A DNA stretch of 6,873 nt, from contig CALVFC010000081.1 in assembly GCA_944326735.1 (NCBI GenBank), positions 1 to 6,873 of the forward strand. Direction: 5' to 3'. Below the pieces are notes generated by a model that ran no database searches, was not told the DNA's origin, and was given only the letters and a program-made list of their open reading frames with translations. The position numbers were made by a program, and so were the translations under genes. Every line of letters starts with the position of its first letter. The stretch's first letter is position 1. Positions 1-6,382 of the stretch are shown one piece after another. The DNA comes from an uncultured Limosilactobacillus sp. (GTDB lineage Bacteria > Bacillota > Bacilli > Lactobacillales > Lactobacillaceae).

Positions 1-55
1 GTGTCTGCAATACCATTAGTGCTGCTAAGGTTCCTAACATAATCGGTCTGGACAT
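1..55 (-). CDS. Unrecognised protein, N-terminal fragment (runs off left edge)
   Basis: Only the first 18 codons are inside the window, reading MSRPIMLGTLAALMVLQT on the minus strand from the ATG at 53-55. The start is supported by a strong SD, GGAGGAG at 64-70, with 8 bases between it and the ATG. The residues after the basic Arg3 are hydrophobic, which fits the start of a signal peptide or membrane segment, but this is too short to assign a family. The gene lies downstream of, and on the same strand as, the L,D-transpeptidase, whose stop codon is about 70 bases away. Its SD lies inside the 3' arm of a long hairpin, so its translation or transcription may be controlled. It could instead be a chance reading frame next to a terminator. 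Confidence 0.5.
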   Translation of the reverse strand, partial: MSRPIMLGTLAALMVLQT

Positions 56-59
56 AATA

Positions 60-111
60 AAAACTCCTCCTTTTACGTCCTACCTAATAAGAACGTAAAA
101 AGAAGAGTTTT
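60..111 (-). promoter_or_regulatory. 19-bp hairpin containing the SD of the left-edge gene; terminator-like
   Basis: Positions 60-78 and 93-111 are inverted repeats matching at 17 of 19 positions, with a 14-base loop (79-92). In minus-strand RNA the two differences become G-U wobbles, so the stem is continuous. In plus-strand RNA they would be C-A mismatches. The 3' arm in minus-strand RNA contains the GGAGGAG SD (64-70) of the gene starting at 55 and runs into a U-rich stretch before that ATG. The hairpin begins 13 bases after the transpeptidase stop codon. It can be read as a weak, AT-rich intrinsic terminator for that gene, as an SD-masking translational switch, or as both. The stem is seen directly; the function is inferred. 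Confidence 0.6.
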
Positions 112-124
112 GCACTTTTTAAAT

Positions 125-1513
125 TTAATAAACAACAACTGGTTCATTAACTTGGAGTGCCCGGTATGCCAGCCCTGCATCAGCTGGGTGCATATTAGCA
201 CATCCTGAAGAACCGTCGTTTAAGTAAGCAGTCTTAGACCAATTGTGCCGCCATGGTGCATCGTGAAATCCACAACCACTGTCGGTAAATTGGGACCAGT
301 ACTGAACCTTACTACTGTATTTAGAGCCAGAGTCATCAGTCCCCTTCAGGACAGAAGGAGAAGCCTGATACATGATGTACCAGACACCCAGTGGCGTTTG
401 GTCTTCCTTCCGGCTGTTCTTCCCGGTAACAACATCAGCATCAAAGACACACTTACCGTCCTTATAGAACCAGGCGTGTTGGTCAGCAATTGAAATTTCG
501 GCGTAAGTATCACCAATGCCGTCATTGCTCGTGACACCGTAGCCAGTTCCCCGCTTGTTATAGCCGATACCGTAAATATCCTGCTTAGCTTCAACGGTCT
601 TCGCGCCATTAGCAATCGCGTGAGCTAAGGATTGGCCAGCCCGTTCTTCACTGATCTTCCAACCATACGTACCAGCCTGACTGGTTTCAATTACTTGACC
701 ACTGTGCGTCTTGAACTTGAACTTCCGCCCCAGGGTAGCCTGGCGACGGTTAATCTGAGCAATCCGCTTGTTAACCGCGGTCGTATTAAATTGGTAGTGA
801 CCATGTTGGTAAGTTGCACTCGTGATGACGTCATCAGTACCAAAGCGATATTGCTTCTTCTCAACTTGGTAAGTGACATGACGATTTAATAACTTCTTCA
901 ACTGGGCCTTCTCATGCTGAACAGTCGAACTATTAGCACTCAGTGGTTGCTGGTGGTGACTGTTCAACCGAATGATGCTGTTATTACGTTGCTGGTTGAG
1001 TTCACGCTTAATTTGTTGCTCATCAATCTTCGTCCCTGACTTTGCAGCCACTACGGTAACCTTATCATGCTTCAATAAGGCGTAAGCATCATGAGGTGCC
1101 CGCCGTCCCTGGTTTTCCTTGGCAACTGCAGAGGTAACCGTAGACGTGATCTTGTCTAACCGTGTCTGATTATTTTGGTCCGGATTAATCTGCAAGCGGA
1201 AGTTCTTCCCTGAAGGTAAAACTGTCCGTTGCTGTGCCAAGGCCCGCGTAAACTTAGACCGGTCTTTGCTGGTCATCGTTGCTTCGGTATCTGGGCCATC
1301 GTAAATCAGCTTGCCATCCAGGTAAACCTTGTTATCCTGGTGATCAGAATTTACCCGGTCGTAGGCTTCATCAACGGTCATACCGCCAACATTGACGCCA
1401 TTAATAGTGACATTTCGATTGAAGTGGTTGTGTTGGTGCCAACTTGTCCACCCAAAGGCAATTATAATTACCACAACGATAATTGCCACAACAGTCTTCA
1501 TACGAAACCGCAT
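125..1513 (-). CDS. L,D-transpeptidase, Ldtfm-like two-domain YkuD protein
   Basis: A predicted membrane-anchored enzyme of 462 residues that would form 3-3 cross-links in, or otherwise modify, peptidoglycan outside the membrane. Residues 1-6 are basic and 7-21 form one hydrophobic anchor. The middle, roughly 35-325, resembles the peptidoglycan-binding domain found ahead of YkuD domains, with 'NGVNVGGMT' at 39-46. The YkuD catalytic domain spans about 335-462. Candidate catalytic residues are His417 (in GFHDA) and Cys438 (in SSGCANM). Their 21-residue spacing and the total length match Enterococcus faecium Ldtfm (466 residues, His421 and Cys442, from memory). The usual motif is S-H-G-C; here the His is Ser436. 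An additional Cys413 lies four residues before His417. The first ATG is chosen because AAGGGGAGA lies about 8 bases upstream, whereas Met5 has no SD. The gene appears monocistronic, with a candidate promoter near 1624 and a terminator-like hairpin at 60-111. Confidence 0.9.
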   Translation of the reverse strand: MRFRMKTVVAIIVVVIIIAFGWTSWHQHNHFNRNVTINGVNVGGMTVDEAYDRVNSDHQDNKVYLDGKLIYDGPDTEATMTSKDRSKFTRALAQQRTVLPSGKNFRLQINPDQNNQTRLDKITSTVTSAVAKENQGRRAPHDAYALLKHDKVTVVAAKSGTKIDEQQIKRELNQQRNNSIIRLNSHHQQPLSANSSTVQHEKAQLKKLLNRHVTYQVEKKQYRFGTDDVITSATYQHGHYQFNTTAVNKRIAQINRRQATLGRKFKFKTHSGQVIETSQAGTYGWKISEERAGQSLAHAIANGAKTVEAKQDIYGIGYNKRGTGYGVTSNDGIGDTYAEISIADQHAWFYKDGKCVFDADVVTGKNSRKEDQTPLGVWYIMYQASPSVLKGTDDSGSKYSSKVQYWSQFTDSGCGFHDAPWRHNWSKTAYLNDGSSGCANMHPADAGLAYRALQVNEPVVVY

Positions 1514-1574
1514 TATTCAATCTCCCCTTGAAACTCGCATTATTGTTTGTCTATGTTCAATATTCTTTTCTTGC

Positions 1575-1608
1575 TTTACTAAAAGGATCAATCTGCCCGT
1601 TTAGTAAA
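1575..1608. repeat. 9-bp inverted repeat in the ldt leader region
   Basis: TTTACTAAA at 1575-1583 is perfectly complementary to TTTAGTAAA at 1600-1608, separated by 16 bases. It lies between the ldt start codon and the palindrome at 1608-1621, with which it shares one base. In ldt mRNA started near 1617 it could form a leader hairpin; in DNA it could be a regulator site. The repeat is seen directly; its role is unknown. Confidence 0.45.
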
Positions 1609-1621
1609 ACAGTTAACTGTT
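1608..1621. repeat. Perfect 14-bp palindrome AACAGTTAACTGTT, possible operator
   Basis: AACAGTTAACTGTT reads identically on both strands. It lies just downstream of the candidate ldt extended -10 (1624-1632), so the inferred transcription start (about 1617) falls inside it. That position would suit a dimeric repressor site. A wider imperfect symmetry is visible, with GTAAAA at 1604-1609 and TTTTAC at 1625-1630. No regulator gene is present in the window. The palindrome is certain; operator function is inference. Confidence 0.45.
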
Positions 1622-1623
1622 GT

Positions 1624-1632
1624 ATTTTACCA
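1624..1632 (-). promoter_or_regulatory. Candidate extended -10 promoter for the L,D-transpeptidase
   Basis: The minus strand reads TGGTAAAAT, an extended -10 (TGn followed by TAAAAT, five of six consensus bases). No good -35 is visible 16-18 bases upstream (nearest is TGTTTT), which can be tolerated with an extended -10. It would give a 5' leader of roughly 100 bases for the gene starting at 1513, carrying the inverted repeats noted here. Other AT-rich positions in the same stretch could serve instead. Confidence 0.35.
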
Positions 1633-1675
1633 CGAACGAGTACGATAAAACATTACAGTTTACTCGAATGATAGC

Positions 1676-1713
1676 AAAAAGGCGTTCTGATCACCAAGGA
1701 TCAAAACGCCTTT
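1676..1713 (-). terminator. Intrinsic terminator of the universal stress protein gene
   Basis: Arms at 1678-1692 and 1699-1713 pair over 15 positions around a 6-base loop. The single difference is a G-U wobble in minus-strand RNA. The minus-strand stem ends in a run of five T (1676-1680 read in reverse). It begins nine bases after the usp stop codon (1722-1724). It also isolates usp from the transpeptidase downstream, which therefore needs its own promoter. Confidence 0.88.
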
Positions 1714-1721
1714 CAATTACG

Positions 1722-2219
1722 TTAAATTTCAGGGTATGAACTTTCCTTAATATCGATCTTCTTGTTATTTTCGTCAGTCTTAACAACTGTCACGTCACAA
1801 GGAGCGACCCGAATAGTATAAGCGGCGGTAGAACCAACGATCAACCGACCAACAACGTTTAAGCCAGTGGCCCCAACGACGATCAGGTCAATGTCGTGTT
1901 CCTTAGGATAACGTTCTGCCAGTTCAACCTTGGCATTACCAATCTCAACTTCCGTCTCAACTGATTCAACGCCCGCTTTCTGGGCCTTATCCTTAAAATG
2001 AGCCAGCTGCTTATTCATTTCTTCAACAGCGGATTCGTAAATACTGTGATCTACAAAGCCGTAGCCACTTGGACTAGTGCTTGGATAACGTTCACCGTTA
2101 ATCACACTCAGCAAATACAGTGTTGCATTATTTTGCTTAGCAATTTCGACCGCCTTGTTAAAAGCCATTGCGGATTGCTTGGAGCCATCGACCCCAACTA
2201 AAATCTTTGAGTAACTCAT
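1722..2219 (-). CDS. Universal stress protein, UspA family (ATP-binding type)
   Basis: A 165-residue cytoplasmic protein of the UspA fold, close to the usual 140-160. The N-terminal strand and loop read KILVGVDGS (residues 5-13), with Asp11 at the position that contacts nucleotide in ATP-binding members. The family ATP signature G-2x-G-9x-G-S/T is complete: Gly116, Gly119, Gly129, Ser130. Such proteins typically dimerise and are induced by stress or starvation; the specific role here is unknown. An ATG at 2217-2219 is preferred over an in-frame GTG at 2232-2234, because GGAGGTG at 2226-2232 overlaps that GTG and sits 6 bases before the ATG. The roughly 18-residue C-terminal tail is rich in Lys, Asp and Glu. 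The gene follows pepV by about 70 bases and ends in a strong terminator. Confidence 0.92.
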   Translation of the reverse strand: MSYSKILVGVDGSKQSAMAFNKAVEIAKQNNATLYLLSVINGERYPSTSPSGYGFVDHSIYESAVEEMNKQLAHFKDKAQKAGVESVETEVEIGNAKVELAERYPKEHDIDLIVVGATGLNVVGRLIVGSTAAYTIRVAPCDVTVVKTDENNKKIDIKESSYPEI

Positions 2220-2225
2220 TTTACA

Positions 2226-2232
2226 CACCTCC
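2226..2232 (-). promoter_or_regulatory. SD sequence fixing the usp start
   Basis: GGAGGTG on the minus strand lies 6 bases upstream of the ATG at 2217-2219. It overlaps the alternative in-frame GTG at 2232-2234, which would have no SD of its own. The shorter 165-residue product is therefore favoured. Confidence 0.85.
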
Positions 2233-2263
2233 ACTATTCAATTGGATGTTCCCATCTACCCTT

Positions 2264-2272
2264 ATTTTAGCA
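2264..2272 (-). promoter_or_regulatory. Candidate extended -10 promoter for usp
   Basis: The minus strand reads TGCTAAAAT between the pepV stop codon and usp. It is the same extended -10 form seen before the transpeptidase. The start would fall near 2257, giving a leader of about 38 bases. No clear -35 is visible. No terminator hairpin separates pepV from usp, so read-through from pepV is also possible. Confidence 0.4.
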
Positions 2273-2289
2273 TAAGATCGTGCGGTGGA

Positions 2290-3690
2290 TTAGTCCGTAA
2301 CCAGATCATTAATCGCCTGCATGTAAATGGCCATCGACTTGATCAAGTCAGCCACTGGTTGGTATTCATTTGCCTGGTGCATCGTGTTAGGCGTGTTAGG
2401 CATCAAAGCACCAAAAGCCACGCCGCGTTTCATCAAGCGGCCATAAGTTCCGCCACCAACAACTTCTGGTTCAGCGTCTTGGTCACCACTTTGGTCCACA
2501 TACGCCTTCATCAAGGTTTGAACCAGTGGATCGTCAGCGGGAACAAAGTGGGGCTTTTGACTTGGCCCTTGCTCAACCTTAATCTGCAATTGATCAGCCA
2601 CTGGCTGGACAATTTGTTGAATCTGGTCTGGTGTAATGCCCTTAGGGAAGCGGAAGTTCATATCAATATGACCACCATCGTCAGCCGTAAAGTTCAGGAT
2701 TCCGGCATTCATGGTCATTTCACCCATGACGTCATCACGAAAGGCACCGTCAAACTTATCCATCCGCGTATCTAAGTGCAGGTACTTGGCAAGGAATTCA
2801 ATGAAGCTGTGAGCACCACCGGCAAATGGGTATTGGTCTAAGAAGGTTGCCAGGTACGTTCCGGCATTAATTCCCTTCTCAGGTTCCATCCCGTGCGCCG
2901 CCTTACCAATAATCGTAACAGTGACGTCGCCATTGCTTTCTTCAACACTACCCTGCACAGGATTGTCAGCTAAGAACTGGTCTAAGTCAGCTTTGACCTG
3001 GTTAGCATCGGCATTTTCAAGGACTGCCACAGCTTCTCGTGGCACCATATTGAACCGCAAGCCAGACTTGAAACTCTTCAAAGCAATGCCATCCCCATTG
3101 CCGGCAGGCACAGTCAGCTTCAATGAAACTTGACCCTTTTCACCGTTAATAACAGGGAATTCAGCATCTGGTGAGAAGCCAAGAGTTGGAGCGGGTTCAA
3201 CTTCAAAGTAACGGTGCATCCCCGTCCAATTACTTTCTTCATCAGTACCAACAATAAAGCGGACTTTCTTGTTAAAGTGGACCCCCTGATCCTTCAGGTA
3301 CTTCAAAGCGTAGTAGCAGGCCATTCCAGGTCCCTTATCGTCAGAAGCACCACGACCGTAAATATTGCCATCCTTAATCACTGGTTGGAATGGGTCGGTA
3401 TCCCACCCCTTACCGGCAGGCATCACGTCCAGGTGGGCAAGAATTGCCAGGGTTTCGTCACCCTCACCCCATTCAGCATAACCGACTAAGTTGTCAATGT
3501 TCTTGGTCCGAAAGCCATCCTTTTTGGCCATCGCTAAGAATGCCTGGAGTGCCTTTGCTGGCATTGGGCCGAGGGGAAATTCATCCGTGGCGGCACTGTC
3601 ATCACGCACACTGGCAATCTTCATGATATTCGTTAAATCTGCTAAGTAGTCCTTCTTCTGCCCTTCAGCAGCTGCTTGCCAATTTGTCAT
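2290..3690 (-). CDS. pepV: Dipeptidase PepV (M20 zinc metallopeptidase)
   Basis: A 466-residue cytoplasmic dizinc aminopeptidase that cleaves dipeptides and some N-terminal residues of short peptides, the late step of peptide use in lactobacilli. Length matches Lactobacillus PepV (about 470). M20 motifs are in order: AHLDVMP with zinc ligand His86 and catalytic Asp88; GRGASDDKGP with bridging Asp118; GTDEES with general base Glu151 and zinc ligand Glu152; FSPDAEFPV with Asp175; and the C-terminal NTMHQANE with His438. AAHGMEP (His266) belongs to the lid domain that closes on substrate. Assignments follow my memory of the PepV structure. The start is supported by GGAGG at 3698-3702, 7 bases upstream. 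The gene is divergent from nnrD. All key residues are present, and I see no sign of decay. Confidence 0.96.
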   Translation of the reverse strand: MTNWQAAAEGQKKDYLADLTNIMKIASVRDDSAATDEFPLGPMPAKALQAFLAMAKKDGFRTKNIDNLVGYAEWGEGDETLAILAHLDVMPAGKGWDTDPFQPVIKDGNIYGRGASDDKGPGMACYYALKYLKDQGVHFNKKVRFIVGTDEESNWTGMHRYFEVEPAPTLGFSPDAEFPVINGEKGQVSLKLTVPAGNGDGIALKSFKSGLRFNMVPREAVAVLENADANQVKADLDQFLADNPVQGSVEESNGDVTVTIIGKAAHGMEPEKGINAGTYLATFLDQYPFAGGAHSFIEFLAKYLHLDTRMDKFDGAFRDDVMGEMTMNAGILNFTADDGGHIDMNFRFPKGITPDQIQQIVQPVADQLQIKVEQGPSQKPHFVPADDPLVQTLMKAYVDQSGDQDAEPEVVGGGTYGRLMKRGVAFGALMPNTPNTMHQANEYQPVADLIKSMAIYMQAINDLVTD

Positions 3691-3711
3691 TTGTAAACCT
3701 CCAATTAATAT
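3684..3711 (+). promoter_or_regulatory. Candidate nnrD promoter, overlapping the pepV start
   Basis: On the plus strand TTGTCA (3684-3689, five of six -35 bases) is followed after 16 bases by TAATAT (3706-3711, four of six -10 bases). The inferred start near 3718 gives a leader of about 64 bases before nnrD. The -35 covers the complement of the pepV start codon, so the two divergent promoters would occupy overlapping DNA. This is a weak prediction by eye. Confidence 0.33.
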
Positions 3712-3722
3712 TTCTTACAAAT
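3689..3722. repeat. 8-bp inverted repeat flanking the pepV SD
   Basis: ATTTGTAA at 3689-3696 and TTACAAAT at 3715-3722 are perfect inverted repeats separated by 18 bases. In pepV mRNA the SD GGAGG (3698-3702) would lie in the loop, and the first two bases of the ATG would close the stem. The inferred pepV transcription start (about 3717) lies within the upstream arm, so the mRNA might not contain the whole stem. As DNA it could be a protein site in the divergent region. Confidence 0.4.
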
Positions 3723-3723
3723 A

Positions 3724-3732
3724 ATGATACCA
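3724..3732 (-). promoter_or_regulatory. Candidate extended -10 promoter for pepV
   Basis: The minus strand reads TGGTATCAT, an extended -10 with five of six bases matching TATAAT. The leader would be about 27 bases, leaving the GGAGG at 3698-3702 correctly placed. The -35 region is poor (TCGTGT at 17 bases). Confidence 0.45.
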
Positions 3733-3767
3733 TGAATGTGTAAGAACACGATTAATTAGTGTTGACG

Positions 3768-3773
3768 AAGGAG
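3768..3773 (+). promoter_or_regulatory. SD sequence fixing the nnrD start
   Basis: AAGGAG lies 8 bases before the ATG at 3782-3784. An in-frame GTG at 3773-3775 begins inside this SD and is rejected as the start, giving a 286-residue product. Confidence 0.85.
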
Positions 3774-3781
3774 TGTTTACG

Positions 3782-4642
3782 ATGGAAAAATTGACTGATC
3801 AGATTCTCTTTGATGTCATTAAGCCCCGTCCCAAAGATAGCTTCAAAGGAACTTTTGGCAAGATTACGTTAGTTGGCGGCAATAAAAACTTTGGTGGTGC
3901 CATCATCATGGCTTCAACCGCTGCCGTTTGTGCCGGTGCGGGATTGGTTACGACCTGCACTGACCCCATTAATGCCAGCCCACTCCACTCGCAACTACCA
4001 GAAGCAATGTTTGCCGACTTCAACGATGACGAGCAGGTTGCTAAGCTAGTTGAACCAGCAACGACTGTTGTAGTGGGACCCGGGCTTGGCGATGACCAGC
4101 AAAGTCTGCATATTTTGAAGAATGTCTTTGCCCACACCAGCGACAAGCAGAATGTGGTAATTGATGGATCAGCGATTACCTTGATGGCTCGGGAAGGATT
4201 GTCCCAACCAGCAGGTAATATTATCTATACTCCCCACCAAATGGAATGGCAACGCCTGTCCGGCATTAAGATTGCGGACCAGACTGAAGAACGTAACAAG
4301 GCTGCGCAAGCTAAATTGGGAGCCACTGTTGTTCTTAAGAAGCACCACACAGAAATTTACACTGACGACAAGGTTTACCAACTCACCATTGGTACCCCTG
4401 CCCAGGCCGTTGGGGGGATGGGTGACACCTTAGCCGGAATGGTTGGTGGCTTCACTGCTGAATTCTCCAAGCATCCCCTTCAAGCCGTCTTAGCCGCTGT
4501 GTATGCCCACAGTGCCGTGGCTGAACAAATTGCGGAATCCCAATATATCGTGCTGCCCCACCAAATCAGTCGCGCACTACCGACCTTTATGAAGAAGATG
4601 GAAAAGGGCCACGACGAAGACCACATTGGCTTCTTGAACTAA
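3782..4642 (+). CDS. nnrD: ADP/ATP-dependent NAD(P)H-hydrate dehydratase (YjeF C-terminal family)
   Basis: A 286-residue cytoplasmic repair enzyme of the ribokinase-like fold that dehydrates the damaged cofactors NADHX and NADPHX using a nucleoside phosphate. Visible signatures are KGTFGKITLVGG (residues 22-33), the family N-terminal motif; VVVGPGLG (96-103); YTPHQMEWQRLSG (149-161); and GGMGDTLAG (211-219), where Asp215 is the expected catalytic base. The segment before it reads GTPAQAV where many homologues have a GNPGMAT-like stretch. The protein is the stand-alone dehydratase: the NnrE epimerase domain fused in E. coli YjeF is absent, and no nnrE gene lies in the window. The ATG is chosen by AAGGAG 8 bases upstream. 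It is the only plus-strand gene, transcribed alone from the divergent region shared with pepV, and it ends at a bidirectional terminator. Confidence 0.94.
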   Translation: MEKLTDQILFDVIKPRPKDSFKGTFGKITLVGGNKNFGGAIIMASTAAVCAGAGLVTTCTDPINASPLHSQLPEAMFADFNDDEQVAKLVEPATTVVVGPGLGDDQQSLHILKNVFAHTSDKQNVVIDGSAITLMAREGLSQPAGNIIYTPHQMEWQRLSGIKIADQTEERNKAAQAKLGATVVLKKHHTEIYTDDKVYQLTIGTPAQAVGGMGDTLAGMVGGFTAEFSKHPLQAVLAAVYAHSAVAEQIAESQYIVLPHQISRALPTFMKKMEKGHDEDHIGFLN

Positions 4643-4656
4643 CATCATCAATGACT

Positions 4657-4703
4657 AAAAAGACTGCCCACGAATTTTAAGTTCATGGACAGTCTTTATT
4701 TTT
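4657..4703. terminator. Bidirectional terminator between nnrD and the flippase gene
   Basis: Arms at 4659-4674 and 4682-4697 pair around a 7-base loop. AAAGACTG/CAGTCTTT forms the base of the stem. Two further positions are G-U wobbles in minus-strand RNA but C-A mismatches in plus-strand RNA. T-rich tracts lie on both sides (about 4695-4703 for plus, 4657-4661 in reverse for minus). It starts 17 bases after the nnrD stop codon and 13 bases after the flippase stop codon, so it serves both convergent genes. Confidence 0.9.
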
Positions 4704-4709
4704 ATCTTG

Positions 4710-6362
4710 TTAAGCAATGTGAAGACGGCGCCGTAAGCCCGCTGCCCGACCTCCCAGTAATTCATCAGCTAGGCGGAAGTGCAGGGCCAAGTATCCGTAG
4801 ACCGCGACCCCCACGACTACTCCTGGAATCAAGGAGAAGAAGGCGGTGTAACGACCATATGGACTAACAAGCAAGCCAAGCAACATCATCACCGCTTTGG
4901 TAATGATAACCATGACCAGTGAGTAAGCCAAGATTTGGTTGGTTGGTGTGGCCATCTTAGCAAAGTTTAGATTAAATTCCATATTGAATGAATGAATAAT
5001 CAAGTAGTTAGTAACGGACATTGATAATCCGGTCGCCAACAGTGGTCCCAGGCCTTGGAAAGCCCAAATACATGGGAACTGAATGATCAATTTAACGATC
5101 AAACCGATCGCCAGGTACTTCATCATCCGCCGGTTTTCAGAGATCCCCTGCATCATCGCTGCGGCAACAGTGTATAGTCCCATCGGAATAGCAACAAAGG
5201 CGGCAAATTGCAGAACCACGATTCCCGCCCGGTCGTACCGGTAGAAGACCGTGTAGATCTGTTGGGCAACGGCAAAGAGGCCCAATGCCGCTGGAATCAT
5301 TACAAAGTAGAACAAGAGCAAGACGTTTTGAATCTGCTTGCGCATGCCGTCCTGATCATTTTGTGCTCGCGCCATTGCCAATAAAGGAATAACCGTTGCG
5401 GCCAAGGCTGATGCCAAGGAAATGACAATCATGTATAACTTATTAGCGTTGAAGGCAAACAAGGCGTAAAGCACATCAATTTGATACTTACTAAAGTGAC
5501 CAACTAACGGCATCATCCGCTTGAATGAGTACTGGTCAATCAACTGGAAGAAAATAATCCCTGATTCAATAATGATGAACGGAATGGACTGGTAAATAAT
5601 CTTAAAAATCAGTTCACGGGTCGCCACATCATGGTTGACTTCTCCCTGCGCCACCAGCGAATTCATTTCATTCCGGTGCTTTAACCACGCCGCTTCCAAC
5701 ACGATTATCGCACCAACCGCCCCGATAAATGCCGCAAAGGTTGATTGGGTAACCGCATGGACCCAACTACCCTTTTGAATCTTCATAATCAGGTAAGTGG
5801 CCGCCAGCATGTAAATAACCCGAAACAGCTGTTCCACGAATTGAGAAATCGCGGATGGGGCCATCCAATTGTAACCTTGGAGGAATCCCCGTGTGATCGC
5901 CATTGGCGGGATAATCAAAATCGCCCATGCCAGTGAACGAATAACCGGGATCATGTTCGGGTCACCATTATCCATAATAGTCAAAGATGCCCCGAACATC
6001 ATGATCGTCGCACAAATAATCCCCATCGCGGTGGAAACATACATCCCCGACCGATACAAGCTGCGGCTTACCCCATACTGGTTAATCCCGTTATAGTGGG
6101 CAACCAGTTTTGAGATGGCGGATGGAATTCCCGCCGTCGCCACCGTTAAGAACAGGTTATAAATGTTGTAACCTTGAGCGAACAAAGCGTTAGCGACATT
6201 ACTATAAGCCCCAAACCAGGTTACCCAAGGAATAACGTACAATGCCCCTAAAATACGTGAGGTAATACTTCCGGCTGTCATCCACGCCGAACCCGTCAGC
6301 ATTTTAGAACGAGCATCAACCTTAGTGGACGTTGTTGGTCCACTTTGTTGTTCTTCATTCAT
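4710..6362 (-). CDS. ytgP: Lipid II flippase-like MOP transporter (YtgP/MurJ family)
   Basis: A 550-residue integral membrane protein with about 14 hydrophobic segments between residues 24 and 535, as expected for the MOP flippase superfamily. It carries a hydrophilic cytoplasmic N-terminus of about 20 residues. Regions resembling Bacillus YtgP (from memory) are SRILGALYVIP (35-45), the stretch TVATAGIPSAISK (73-85) and TRGFLQGYNWMAPSAIS (157-173) followed by FVEQLFRV. Bacillus YtgP is a functional MurJ that flips lipid II across the membrane for wall synthesis. SpoVB-type and exopolysaccharide exporters are related, so the substrate is inferred. The first ATG is used although its nearest SD-like sequence, AGGA, is about 12 bases away. 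Internal Met21 has no better site. A promoter may lie in the short gap behind the HicB-like gene, and the gene ends at the shared terminator. Confidence 0.88.
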   Translation of the reverse strand: MNEEQQSGPTTSTKVDARSKMLTGSAWMTAGSITSRILGALYVIPWVTWFGAYSNVANALFAQGYNIYNLFLTVATAGIPSAISKLVAHYNGINQYGVSRSLYRSGMYVSTAMGIICATIMMFGASLTIMDNGDPNMIPVIRSLAWAILIIPPMAITRGFLQGYNWMAPSAISQFVEQLFRVIYMLAATYLIMKIQKGSWVHAVTQSTFAAFIGAVGAIIVLEAAWLKHRNEMNSLVAQGEVNHDVATRELIFKIIYQSIPFIIIESGIIFFQLIDQYSFKRMMPLVGHFSKYQIDVLYALFAFNANKLYMIVISLASALAATVIPLLAMARAQNDQDGMRKQIQNVLLLFYFVMIPAALGLFAVAQQIYTVFYRYDRAGIVVLQFAAFVAIPMGLYTVAAAMMQGISENRRMMKYLAIGLIVKLIIQFPCIWAFQGLGPLLATGLSMSVTNYLIIHSFNMEFNLNFAKMATPTNQILAYSLVMVIITKAVMMLLGLLVSPYGRYTAFFSLIPGVVVGVAVYGYLALHFRLADELLGGRAAGLRRRLHIA

Positions 6363-6382
6363 AATTGGTTTTCATCCTATCT

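Noticed and set aside
245..889. Plus-strand reading frames of 80-90 codons antisense to the transpeptidase gene
   Set aside because: They lack SD sequences and recognisable motifs, and they overlap a gene with clear YkuD domain features; they are shadows of its codon pattern.
2232..2234. Upstream in-frame GTG start for the universal stress protein
   Set aside because: The GTG overlaps the GGAGGTG SD of the downstream ATG, and the added residues (EVCK) are not part of the UspA fold.
2242..2775. 177-codon plus-strand frame antisense to pepV
   Set aside because: It overlaps the PepV C-terminus with its His438 motif, and it has neither an SD nor a coherent domain. Long antisense frames are common opposite biased genes.
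6355..6375. Six-codon upstream frame MKTNYE overlapping the flippase start
   Set aside because: It could be a leader peptide, but it has no properly spaced SD of its own, and frames this short arise by chance.
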